From Lentisphaeria bacterium (GTDB lineage: Bacteria > Verrucomicrobiota > Lentisphaeria > Victivallales > Victivallaceae), in the NCBI GenBank assembly GCA_900768515.1, contig CAAGDG010000054.1, positions 1 through 9,240 of the forward strand: 9,240 bases of DNA, written 5' to 3'. This document shows, piece by piece, positions 1-7,300 of the stretch. Made by a program: the position numbers and the translations under genes. Each line of letters starts with the position of its first letter. The first letter of the stretch is position 1. A model generated the notes under the pieces. The model searched no databases and had not been told where the DNA came from. It saw nothing but the letters and a program-made list of their open reading frames with translations.

Positions 1-20
1 ACACGACGCTCTTCCGATCT
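1..20 (+). other. Illumina adapter remnant (not genomic)
   Basis: The bases ACACGACGCTCTTCCGATCT are the 3' end of the Illumina TruSeq read-1 adapter, which is ligated directly to insert DNA. The genomic insert therefore starts at base 21. This is sequencing or assembly contamination and should be trimmed. A 20-base identity to this adapter is not expected by chance. Confidence 0.97.
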
Positions 21-26
21 AGGGTA

Positions 27-50
27 CCGGACCCCGAGAACCGGGGCCGG
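27..50. repeat. GC-rich inverted repeat near the contig end
   Basis: CCGG(27-30)-A-CCCCG(32-36)-AGAAC-CGGGG(42-46)-CCGG(47-50) can fold into a nine-base-pair, nearly all G/C stem with a single bulged A and a five-base loop. No T-run is visible beyond it on either strand, since adapter begins within six bases on the left, so a terminator cannot be claimed. It may be the edge of a downstream element that was cut off. Confidence 0.4.
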
Positions 51-83
51 GCGCGGAACCTGGGGAAAAGAAAGTTGGCAAAG

Positions 84-114
84 AAAACGGGCGACCTCAC
101 ATAAACTGAGGTCG
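84..114 (-). terminator. Probable rho-independent terminator downstream of secA
   Basis: On the minus strand CGACCTCA (114-107), a seven-base loop and TGAGGTCG (99-92) form a perfect 8-bp stem. It is followed by CCCG and then a T-rich tail (TTTTCTTT, from base 87 downward). It lies about 165 bases past the secA stop, and no convincing gene lies between, so it probably ends the pyrE-secA transcript. The long trailer and the four-base gap before the T-run make it somewhat imperfect. Confidence 0.6.
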
Positions 115-277
115 GGTTACGGAAAACCGGGGCTGAAGAACGGCACAGAATTTAAGCAGCCCCCTGGCCCCCATGGAAAAATCGTTCCAGAATAACGCCC
201 TGCACCCCACCATACAAAACAATGCGGCGACCGAAATGATTCACCCCGGCCGCCGCTGTTTTCCATCCTTCGGAACG

Positions 278-3200
278 CTATTCGCGCCCGCAACACTTCT
301 TGTACTTTTTGCCGCTTCCGCAGGGACATTCGTCATTGCGGCCCACTTTCGGAACCGAACGCTTGAATGTGATCTGCACCTCTTCCTGTGCCGGTTCCGG
401 TTCAGCCGGAACCGACTCTTCGAGCGCCCCGCCCGTCGGAATGCCGGGCATCAGATCCGGTGAATTCACCGAAATCGTACCACCCGCAAACTGCGGGAAC
501 GCCTGATGGATCAACTCCTGAGGCATCGACGCCAGAATCTCCTCCAGCGTCGCCAGACGGGTCACCGTCACCCGGAACAGATTGTTCGCGACATCGTGGT
601 AAATCTGATCCATCAGCGCCGTGAAGATCTTGTACGCCTCCTGCTTGTACTCCACCAGCGGATCCTTCTGCGCGTAAACCCGCAGCGACATGCTCGAACG
701 CAGCCCGTCCATGGCATAGAGATGCTCCTGCCAGAGCCGGTCGATCGCCTCCAGCACCGTGTGCCGCTCCAGATACTGCACCTGCTCTTCGGGAAGCCCC
801 GCATTCCGGTCCGCGTAGGCGTTCTCGATCCGGCTGACGATCTGGATCGTCAGCGCATCGGGATTCTCCAGCCGTCCGTTCCGGAAGCCTTCCGTCAGTT
901 GGTCCGCCTTGAACTCCAGCGGGAACGTCTGATTCAGATAAGCGACCAGCCGCTCATACTGGAAGCCGCCGTCCTTGTCCCGCCCCTCCGGAGCGGCTCC
1001 GGCGGCGTTGGCAATCTCGGTTTCCACATTCTGCTCGATGATCCCGAACAGCACATCATGCGGATTCTCCGACAGCAGCGCATCCTTCCGAAGCCCGTAG
1101 ATGATCTCGCGCTGCTTGTTCATCACGTCGTCGAAATCGAGCGTCCGTTTCCGGATCGCAAAGTGGTGTTGCTCGCCCCGCCGCTGAGCGGTTTCAATCG
1201 ACTTGTTCAGCCACGGGTGCTGCAGCTCGTCCCCCTCTTCGAGGCCGAAACGGTCGAAAATCTTGACAATCCGGTCCGATCCGAAGAGCCGCATCAGATT
1301 GTCTTCCAGCGAAACGTAGAACTTCGAGGAACCCGGATCCCCCTGACGCGAACAGCGTCCGCGCAACTGCCGGTCGATCCGACGCGAGTCGTGCCGCGAA
1401 CTGCCGATCACGTGCAGTCCGCCCAGCTCCGCCACCCCGCTCCCGAGCTTGATGTCGGTACCGCGACCGGCCATGTTGGTGGCGACCGTCACCGCACCGA
1501 TCTGCCCCGCCCGGGCGACGATTTCTGCCTCGTGCTGGTGGTTCTTCGCATTGAGCACGTTGTGCGGAATTCCACGCATTTTGAGCATGCGCGACAGGAT
1601 CTCGGAATCTTCCACCGAAATGGTGCCGAGCAGAACCGGCTGACCCTTCTTGTGCCGTTCCTCGACATCCTTGAGGATCGCGTTGTATTTTTCGCGCTTG
1701 GTCTTGAAAATCGAGTCGTTCAGGTCTTTGCGGATGCAGGGACGGTTGGTTGGCACCACGATCACATCGAGCTTGTAGATCTGATGAAATTCGTTCGCCT
1801 CGGTCTCCGCCGTACCGGTCATGCCGGCCAGCTTCTCGTACATCCGGAAGTAGTTCTGGATGGTGATCGTCGCCATCGTCTGGGTTTCCTGTTCGATCGC
1901 CACCCCCTCTTTCGCCTCCAGCGCCTGGTGCAGACCATCCGAGAAACGGCGCCCCGGCATCAGACGGCCGGTGTGCTCGTCGACGATCATCACCTTGCCT
2001 TCCTGAACCACGTAATTGACGTCCTTCTCGAACAGACAGTAGGCTTTCAACAGCTGCGAAAGATCATGCAACCGCTCGCTCTTGTCGGCGAATTCGCCCT
2101 GGAAAGCGGTCCGCCTCTCGTTCCGCGTCGTATCGTCAATCGTATCGTCGGAATCGATCCGGTTCAGCTCCTCGAGCAGATTCGGCAGAATGAACGCCTG
2201 CGGATCATTCGGTGAAAGCGCCTTGCGGCCGATTTCGGTCAGATCCGCCTCGTGGGTCTTCTCGTCGATCGTGAAGTAGAGCGCCGACTGCACCTCCTGC
2301 AACATGCCGCGGTTGGAGTCACTGCGGACTCGCGCATCGAGCTTCTCGACCTCCTTGAGGATTTCGCCGTCCTCCAGCACGTGCAGCAGCTGCTTGTGGG
2401 TCGGCAGTCCCATCCGGACCTGCACCAGCTTGAGCAGCGCCTCTTCCCGCTCGTCGGCGGAAAGGTCCGGCTTCGAGAGCGAGGACCGCGCCTCGCGCAC
2501 CAGCCGCGAACAGAGCAAATTCTGCCGGTTGTAGAGGTCCGCCACCGGCGGCTGCAGCTTGTCGAACTGGTGCGTCGACATCGGCACCGGTCCGGAGATG
2601 ATCAGCGGCGTCCGCGCCTCGTCGATCAGAATGCTGTCGATCTCGTCGATGATCGCATAGTAGTGGTCGCGCTGAACCAGCTGCGACGCCTCGTTGGCCA
2701 TGCCCATGTCGCGCAGGTAGTCGAAACCGAACTCACTGTTGGTGCCGTAGGTGATGTCGCAGGCGTACTGCTCGCGCCGGACGTGGGGCGGCTGCTGATT
2801 CTGCAGACAGCCGACCGTGATCCCGAGATAGCGGAAAATCGTCCCCATCCAGCTGGAGTCGCGCAATGCAAGGTAGTCGTTGACCGTGACCAGCTGGCAG
2901 TTCCGGCCGGTCAGCGCGTTCAGGTACAGCGGCAGCGTCGCCACCAGCGTCTTGCCTTCGCCGGTGGCCATCTCCGCGATGTTGCCGCGATGAAGCGCGA
3001 TTCCGCCCATCAGCTGAACGTCGAAGGGAACCATGTCCCAGACCATCTTCTGGCCGCACACCTCAACTTCCGTTCCGACCAGCCGCCGACAGGCGTTCTT
3101 GACGGTGGCGAACGCCTCGCACATGATGTCGTCGAGCGTCTCGCCGTCGGCCAGACGTTTCTTGAAAAGTTCGGTATTGGCTTTGAGTTCCTCGTCGGAA

Positions 3201-3313
3201 AGCGACTGATACGACTCCTCCAGTTCATTGATCCGCCGGACCAGCGGAAGCATCTTGCGCAGGTCACGCTTCGACTTGGAACCGAAAATCAGCTTTAAAA
3301 TCTTTGTAAGCAT
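278..3313 (-). CDS. secA: Protein translocase ATPase SecA
   Basis: SecA is the ATPase motor that drives unfolded preproteins through SecYEG at the inner membrane. The 1011-residue product has Walker A TGEGKT (about 117-122), Walker B IIDEIDSILIDEARTPL (221-237), the conserved IVDEHTGR and GRRFSDGLHQA block (443-464), GMTGTAETE (497-505), ATNMAGRGTDI (611-621) and RQLRGRCSRQGDPGSS (648-663). The two-helix-finger region (about 855-900) follows. A C-terminal zinc-binding SEC-C tail, CPCGSGKKYKKCC (996-1008), completes the protein. It is longer than the 901-residue E. coli SecA. Most of the excess lies in the preprotein-crosslinking domain, where roughly 85 extra, mostly charged residues sit between about 255 and 345. 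An in-frame ATG at 3379 exists, but the start at 3313 gives the canonical MLTKILKLIFGSK N terminus and lies one base after the pyrE stop. Only a weak G-rich Shine-Dalgarno precedes it, so translation is probably coupled to pyrE. Confidence 0.98.
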   Translation of the reverse strand: MLTKILKLIFGSKSKRDLRKMLPLVRRINELEESYQSLSDEELKANTELFKKRLADGETLDDIMCEAFATVKNACRRLVGTEVEVCGQKMVWDMVPFDVQLMGGIALHRGNIAEMATGEGKTLVATLPLYLNALTGRNCQLVTVNDYLALRDSSWMGTIFRYLGITVGCLQNQQPPHVRREQYACDITYGTNSEFGFDYLRDMGMANEASQLVQRDHYYAIIDEIDSILIDEARTPLIISGPVPMSTHQFDKLQPPVADLYNRQNLLCSRLVREARSSLSKPDLSADEREEALLKLVQVRMGLPTHKQLLHVLEDGEILKEVEKLDARVRSDSNRGMLQEVQSALYFTIDEKTHEADLTEIGRKALSPNDPQAFILPNLLEELNRIDSDDTIDDTTRNERRTAFQGEFADKSERLHDLSQLLKAYCLFEKDVNYVVQEGKVMIVDEHTGRLMPGRRFSDGLHQALEAKEGVAIEQETQTMATITIQNYFRMYEKLAGMTGTAETEANEFHQIYKLDVIVVPTNRPCIRKDLNDSIFKTKREKYNAILKDVEERHKKGQPVLLGTISVEDSEILSRMLKMRGIPHNVLNAKNHQHEAEIVARAGQIGAVTVATNMAGRGTDIKLGSGVAELGGLHVIGSSRHDSRRIDRQLRGRCSRQGDPGSSKFYVSLEDNLMRLFGSDRIVKIFDRFGLEEGDELQHPWLNKSIETAQRRGEQHHFAIRKRTLDFDDVMNKQREIIYGLRKDALLSENPHDVLFGIIEQNVETEIANAAGAAPEGRDKDGGFQYERLVAYLNQTFPLEFKADQLTEGFRNGRLENPDALTIQIVSRIENAYADRNAGLPEEQVQYLERHTVLEAIDRLWQEHLYAMDGLRSSMSLRVYAQKDPLVEYKQEAYKIFTALMDQIYHDVANNLFRVTVTRLATLEEILASMPQELIHQAFPQFAGGTISVNSPDLMPGIPTGGALEESVPAEPEPAQEEVQITFKRSVPKVGRNDECPCGSGKKYKKCCGRE

Positions 3314-3314
3314 C

Positions 3315-3881
3315 TTATTTGGACCCCGGACGATCGACCGGTTCCCCCGCCTTGCAGAGCGGGCACTCGGATGGCTCAAACGTCGGCAGCGAAAGCTTCA
3401 GCGCGCTCTTGAACGGAACGTCGAACTTCGCGTCCCCGCCGGAACGGTCGACAATCACCGCGATCCCGACCACGTCGCCGCCCTTGGACCGGACCAGATC
3501 CACCGTCTGCTGAACCCGGCCCCCCTTGGTCACCACGTCTTCCGCCACCAGAATCTTTTCTCCGGGACGGATCGAAAATCCGCGCTTGAGCACCAGCTCC
3601 CCATCCTCCTTGTCGGCGAAGATCGCACGGCAGCCGAGGGCGCGCGCCACCTCCTGCCCGACGATCAGGCCACCGACCGCGGGGGAGATCACCGCGTCAA
3701 TCTTTTCTCCCCGGTACTGGTCGGCCAGATAGCGGCAGACCGTCTCGGCCTTGTCCGGGTACTGCAGCAGCAGCGCCGCCTGAAAGAAACGGTTGCTGTG
3801 CAGACCGCTGCGAAGCTGGAAGTGACCGGAGAGCAACGCCCCCGACTCCTCCAGAATCCGGATGATTTCCTGTTCCGTCAT
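3315..3881 (-). CDS. pyrE: Orotate phosphoribosyltransferase
   Basis: This cytoplasmic enzyme of de novo pyrimidine synthesis converts orotate and PRPP to orotidine 5'-phosphate. The 188-residue product has the N-terminal SGALLSGHFQLRSGLHSNRFFQ segment (13-34, with a Ser/His-rich turn), the ISPAVGGLIVGQEVA block (65-79), the FADKEDGELVLKRGF hood region (88-102) and the PRPP-binding loop LVAEDVVTKGGR (111-122). It ends with a CPLCKAGEP tail (173-181) typical of one PyrE subgroup. The open frame continues upstream to 4007, but those residues do not look like PyrE. The ATG at 3881 gives normal family length and has AGGAG eleven bases upstream. The gene follows a 301-base gap and leads directly into secA with one base between stop and start. 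The pyrE-secA pairing has no obvious functional logic beyond housekeeping co-expression. Confidence 0.96.
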   Translation of the reverse strand: MTEQEIIRILEESGALLSGHFQLRSGLHSNRFFQAALLLQYPDKAETVCRYLADQYRGEKIDAVISPAVGGLIVGQEVARALGCRAIFADKEDGELVLKRGFSIRPGEKILVAEDVVTKGGRVQQTVDLVRSKGGDVVGIAVIVDRSGGDAKFDVPFKSALKLSLPTFEPSECPLCKAGEPVDRPGSK

Positions 3882-4182
3882 CTCAATCTTTTCTCCTGAA
3901 AGTTGTTTGTAAATTCTTCCTCGAAACCCCATTCGCAACCGGAACGCCCGATTCCGCGCCCGGCAAACCCTTTCCCGGACCGCCTCTGCTCCAATCTCCC
4001 GCGACAATCCGTGCGGCAGAAAAAAGAAAACGCCGGCCCCCTCCGCATGACAGCCAACGGCATTCCCTGCGGGAACACCTTCCGCCGCCGGCTCCGCCGA
4101 CGCATTGAAATCCCTTGGGGCGCAGCAACCGCCCGGGAGTTCTCCTTTTCCGATGGATCCAGGTCGTCCGACTCCTCCGCCC
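3882..4182. other. Intergenic gap without a supported gene
   Basis: This 301-base gap lies between the zinc-ribbon gene and pyrE. Short open frames exist on both strands, but their products are Arg/Pro/Gly-rich, lack a credible ribosome site and resemble no family I know. The gap holds a perfect small inverted repeat, TTCCC-TGC-GGGAA (4063-4075), and a T-rich run on the minus strand (4030-4020). I found no good sigma70-type promoter for pyrE, so pyrE-secA is either read from an unrecognised promoter here or by read-through from the EIIA/zinc-ribbon unit. Confidence 0.5.
4020..4062 (-). terminator. Weak candidate terminator after the zinc-ribbon gene
   Basis: On the minus strand GCCG and CGGC arms, separated by an imperfect 20-odd-base loop, precede TTTTCTTTTTT (4030-4020). 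The T-run is good, but the stem is short and the loop is long. It could separate the EIIA/zinc-ribbon transcript from pyrE. Confidence 0.28.
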
Positions 4183-4575
4183 TCAGCGGAAGGTGTCCGG
4201 CGACGAGGGTTCCACCCAGAGGTGGAAATCCACCTTGCGATCCCCGACTTCCAGAGTGATCAACGTATTCAAGCGCGTCAACAGGAGCGCGTAGGGTATT
4301 TTCACTTCACCGCCGGCCACATTGACCGACACATTGCTGTCGCCGAGAATATCCTCGGCTTTCCGGATCGCATTGATCAGATCCAGCATCCGGCTGAGTT
4401 TGTCCCGCAGGGCCGCGTCCAGTTCGTAGGAGCGGTGGCACTTCGGGCAAACCGCCTGAAAATCGCTGCGGGCGACATCGGCCAGGTTGAACTTGACGAT
4501 CCCGTCGCAGGAGTCGTCGAAACAGTGGAAATCGATCTGCGCCTTCGCACCCAGTTCATTGGCTGCTTTATTCAT
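4183..4575 (-). CDS. Small zinc-ribbon-like protein of unknown function
   Basis: The 130-residue product has two cysteine pairs: C18 and C23 (HCFDDSC) and C43 and C46 (VCPKCH). Their 19-residue separation is typical of a zinc ribbon or rubredoxin-like knuckle. The middle (about 51-80) is rich in Leu, Asp and Arg and probably helical. The end (about 81-120) looks like beta strands (VSVNVAGGEVKIPYALL, LITLEVGDRKVDFHLWVE). There is no signal peptide or membrane segment, so it is probably cytoplasmic. The start at 4575 is preceded by AGGAG with seven bases spacing; an open frame runs 17 codons further upstream without family support. It begins 22 bases after the EIIA stop and almost certainly shares its transcript. 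I do not recognise the family. A role as a small metal- or nucleic-acid-binding accessory protein would be only a guess. Confidence 0.85.
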   Translation of the reverse strand: MNKAANELGAKAQIDFHCFDDSCDGIVKFNLADVARSDFQAVCPKCHRSYELDAALRDKLSRMLDLINAIRKAEDILGDSNVSVNVAGGEVKIPYALLLTRLNTLITLEVGDRKVDFHLWVEPSSPDTFR

Positions 4576-4597
4576 TTTCCGGCTCCTGTTCTCCGGC

Positions 4598-5059
4598 TCA
4601 GGCCTCTTCCCGCTGGACCGCGGCAAGGATGGCCGCCGGGTTGCCGGCGCATTCGACCAGTTCGCCGATCAGCTTGGAGTTGCGCAGCTTGCGGGAAATG
4701 CTCCCGAGCAGCTGCAGATACGCCTCCTGGTTTTCGTCCGGCGCAACCGTGAACACGATCACCCGGACCGGCTGGTCGTCCTGGCTCTGATAATCTTCAA
4801 TCGGGTTCTCGCAGACGCCGATGATCACATACGGACGGGTAATGTCGTTGACCCGAATATGAGGCAGCGCAAGCATTCCGCCGACTCCGGTGGTCATCAT
4901 CTGCTCGCGTTTCCAGGTGAGCCGGAAGATCACGTCGCGGTTCAACTTGGTCAGATCGGCTGCCCGGGTGATCAGTTGATCCATCACCTCAAGCTTGGTC
5001 CGGCCGTCAAGCGACATCACCGAATCCTTGGTCACAAACTGGATAAAATCATACTTCAT
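4598..5059 (-). CDS. PTS EIIA domain protein (fructose/Ntr type)
   Basis: This 153-residue protein matches the single-domain EIIA proteins of the mannitol/fructose/nitrogen class. The active-site region GGMLALPHIRV (60-70) contains the phosphorylated histidine, H67, in the usual G-x-A-L-P-H setting. Later family-like segments are PVRVIVFTVAPDE (97-109) and HLQLLGSIS-like YLQLLGSISRKL (114-125). Such proteins accept phosphate from HPr or NPr and either feed a sugar EIIB/EIIC or, as in EIIA-Ntr, regulate other proteins. No EIIB, EIIC, HPr or EI gene is present here, which favours a regulatory role. The ATG at 5059 has GGAG seven bases upstream. The in-frame extension to 5155 does not look like the family. 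The leader is long and A/T-rich, with a candidate promoter at 5175-5203. Confidence 0.9.
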   Translation of the reverse strand: MKYDFIQFVTKDSVMSLDGRTKLEVMDQLITRAADLTKLNRDVIFRLTWKREQMMTTGVGGMLALPHIRVNDITRPYVIIGVCENPIEDYQSQDDQPVRVIVFTVAPDENQEAYLQLLGSISRKLRNSKLIGELVECAGNPAAILAAVQREEA

Positions 5060-5174
5060 TTTTTTTCTCCATATAAGAGAGGTCTGTTCCAACCCGCTGA
5101 ATTTTCCGATTGCAACGCCGAAACTTGCGCAGCCCTCGTCATGTTTTTCCGACAAATTCGGCTATTTTTTCATT

Positions 5175-5203
5175 ACAATATAACGTTCTTGATATTTTTT
5201 CAA
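5175..5203 (-). promoter_or_regulatory. Candidate sigma70-type promoter for the EIIA operon
   Basis: On the minus strand TTGAAA (5203-5198), 17 bases and TATTGT (5180-5175) match the -35 and -10 consensus at 5/6 and 4/6. An overlapping TATATT (5182-5177) is an alternative -10 with a 15-base spacer. The block is the most A/T-rich part of the window. It would give a 5' leader of about 110 bases. Confidence 0.4.
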
Positions 5204-5214
5204 TCCGCAACCTC

Positions 5215-5257
5215 AAAAAAAAACGGGTTTGCGGCGTTTTTTGAAAAATCCCGCCGT
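5215..5257 (-). terminator. Candidate terminator after the SpoIIE phosphatase gene
   Basis: Thirteen bases past the phosphatase stop, the minus strand can pair CGGCG (5256-5252) with CGCCG (5236-5232). Inner T and A runs extend the stem, and a run of nine T (5223-5215) follows eight bases later. Read on the plus strand, the same hairpin is followed at once by five T (5257-5261), so it could work in both directions. The stem is interrupted, which limits confidence. Confidence 0.45.
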
Positions 5258-5269
5258 TTTTCCGGAATT

Positions 5270-7300
5270 TCAGAGCGGCGGCGCATTTCCTTCCCCGGGG
5301 GAGCCTGACTCAAGCTTCGCCTTGAACTGCAGGATCAGCGCGGTGATATCATCCGCCTGCTCCGTATCGCCGACAAAATGCGCGACCGCTTCCAGAATCT
5401 CCTCTCCGACCCGGTCCGGAGCCATTCCGGCAGTTCCGGCCAGCACCCGCTGCAGCGCCTCCGCGCCGAACTCGCGCTGATCGGCATCCATCGCCTCGGT
5501 TACACCGTCGGTGTAGAGCACCAGAAGATCTCCCGGACGCAGCGTCACCGTGCTGTGCCCGTATTCACGGTCGGGCATCACGCCCAGCACCGGACCGTGA
5601 CGGGTGTTCAGCTGTTCCAGCACGCCATCCCGGCGGACCAGATACGCCGGGGTGTGTCCGGCATTGGTGTATTCCATTGTCCCGGTCCGGATGTCCAGAA
5701 CCCCGACAAAGTAACTGACAAACATCAACGATTCGTTGCTCCGGTTCAACAGATTGTTGATCCGGCCGACAAGTTTTCCGGTATGGTGGTATTTCTCGAC
5801 CTCGCTCCGCTGCAATGTCTGGGTCATCGCCATGAACAGCGCAGCGGGAATTCCCTTTCCGGACACGTCGCCGATGATCAGCACGTACCGGTGATCGTCC
5901 AGTGCAAAAAAGTCATAGAGATCGCCGCCGACCGCCCGGGCGGGACGCAGCTCAGCAAACAGTGCAAACTGCTCCGCGTCCGGCAGCGGAGCAACCATTT
6001 TCGGCAGAATTCCCTGCTGGATTTCACGGGCCGCCCGGAGTTCGCCCTCGATCTTCTGCCGGGCCTCCACGGTTTTTTTCAACTGTTCGATGTAGTGAAT
6101 CAATTCGCGCTGCATGGCTCCGAAGGCGGCGCCGAGCCGGCCGATTTCGTCTCCGGAACGGGAGGCCGGCAGTTCGGTTTCGAAATTGCCCGACCCGATC
6201 GACTGGGCCGCCCGGGTCAGCCGCTCCAGCGGACGGGAAAGGCGGCGCGACACGGCCACCACAACCACCAGCACCACCAGCACCCCGGCGACGGAGATGG
6301 CGCGGATCAGCCACTCCAGCCGCGCGAGCGGCTCCATCAGGCGGGCCTCCGGATAAATCACGCCGATGCTCCACCCCGGCAGCGGAACCGGCGCATAGAA
6401 GAGCCATTCCGCCTTGCCCTCCCGGGTATCGAGCATATTGATCCGGAGATCCCCGGTCCGGCCGGCGATCATCTCCTGCCCGAGCCGGCGAATCCGGGCG
6501 GCCGTGTCCTCGGAAGAGAACATGTTGCCGCCCAGCGCATCCGCGAAGCTGAAAATTGTCGAATGGTAGGGACGCACCCCCAGCTTGCCGTCGCTCCCGC
6601 CGGGACAGGCCATGAACCGGCCGAACCGGGAAAGCAGGAACTCCTCGCCGTAACCGAAAGCGTCGGCCTGCTCCACCAGATCGCCGAGCCCCTCCAGTGA
6701 AAGGTCGAAGCCGCTGATGCCGAGGAAGGAGCCGTCCGCCCCCTGAATCGGCTGCGACCAGGTGGTCATCTGGCGGCGGGCGAACGTGTCGAAATAGGGT
6801 TCCGTCCAGATGCCGTGCCCGAGGGCGCGCGGAATCGTGAACCAGTTGAAGAATTCATACTGGTAATCCGGGCCGCCCGGCCGGGAAATTTCGACCTCTC
6901 CCGCGCTGTTCTCCATGACATAAATCATCGCGTGACGCCGGGTCGGACCGAAGGTGAAGGGTTCGTAGGCGATGCTGATGCCGCAAAGCGCCGGCACCTG
7001 TTTGCGCAACCGGACAAATGTGGTTTGCAGCAGCCGTTCCTGCGCCTCTTCTCCGGGACGGAGCGTCTCCAGCGCGATAGCCAGTTCTCGGGCCGCCGAC
7101 TGAACCGCTATGAAATGGCGGTCCATCCGCTCCGCCGAAAGCTGCACGGCGGTCCCGGCCGCCCGGGTGATCTCCCGCCCCATGATCTTGCGGACCTCCC
7201 GCCGGACCGTGTAATTGATTCCGACGCCGACCACCGCCAGCAGCGCCAGGATCAGCACACTCTGCTTGGTTGCAAAATTCCAGTCGCGGAAATGTTTCAC
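5270..7300 (-). CDS. Membrane sensor PP2C/SpoIIE (RsbU-like) phosphatase with HAMP domain
   Basis: This 676-residue signalling protein has, in order: a short cytoplasmic start; TM1 (about 15-33); an extracytoplasmic Cache/PDC-like sensor (about 35-328), with GHGIWTEPYF and WSQPIQGADGSFLGISGFDL (181-200); and TM2 (about 331-350). A HAMP domain (about 351-405, ending SGDEIGRLGAAFGAM) and a coiled linker (about 400-430, RAAREIQQGILPKM) follow. Last is a SpoIIE phosphatase domain (about 440-660). Metal-binding motifs are complete: VGGDLYDFF (457-465), GDVSGKGIPAALFMA (477-491), TNAGHTPAYLV (545-555), LYTDGVTEAMD (595-605) and ADDITALIL (649-657). Family members dephosphorylate an anti-sigma-factor antagonist; the target here is unknown. 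I chose GTG at 7300. It overlaps the upstream TGA in GTGA and has AGGAGG seven bases before it, and the frame upstream lacks any family similarity. Confidence 0.94.
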   Translation of the reverse strand: MKHFRDWNFATKQSVLILALLAVVGVGINYTVRREVRKIMGREITRAAGTAVQLSAERMDRHFIAVQSAARELAIALETLRPGEEAQERLLQTTFVRLRKQVPALCGISIAYEPFTFGPTRRHAMIYVMENSAGEVEISRPGGPDYQYEFFNWFTIPRALGHGIWTEPYFDTFARRQMTTWSQPIQGADGSFLGISGFDLSLEGLGDLVEQADAFGYGEEFLLSRFGRFMACPGGSDGKLGVRPYHSTIFSFADALGGNMFSSEDTAARIRRLGQEMIAGRTGDLRINMLDTREGKAEWLFYAPVPLPGWSIGVIYPEARLMEPLARLEWLIRAISVAGVLVVLVVVVAVSRRLSRPLERLTRAAQSIGSGNFETELPASRSGDEIGRLGAAFGAMQRELIHYIEQLKKTVEARQKIEGELRAAREIQQGILPKMVAPLPDAEQFALFAELRPARAVGGDLYDFFALDDHRYVLIIGDVSGKGIPAALFMAMTQTLQRSEVEKYHHTGKLVGRINNLLNRSNESLMFVSYFVGVLDIRTGTMEYTNAGHTPAYLVRRDGVLEQLNTRHGPVLGVMPDREYGHSTVTLRPGDLLVLYTDGVTEAMDADQREFGAEALQRVLAGTAGMAPDRVGEEILEAVAHFVGDTEQADDITALILQFKAKLESGSPGEGNAPPL

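Noticed and set aside
117..265. Short minus-strand frame downstream of secA (starting MENSGGRG)
   Set aside because: AAGG abuts the ATG with no spacing, the composition is Gly/Pro/Ser-rich and no family resemblance is seen.
506..2215. Long plus-strand open frame (569 codons) opposite secA
   Set aside because: It is the exact antisense of a well-conserved gene, is rich in Arg, Leu, His and Gln as expected for high-GC shadows, and shows no family motif. The similar frames at 2252-3298 and 5378-6700 are rejected for the same reason.
3882..4259. Small frames on both strands in the pyrE upstream gap
   Set aside because: The products are Arg/Pro-rich without domains, and the plus-strand frame at 3903 overlaps the zinc-ribbon gene; no plausible ribosome site.
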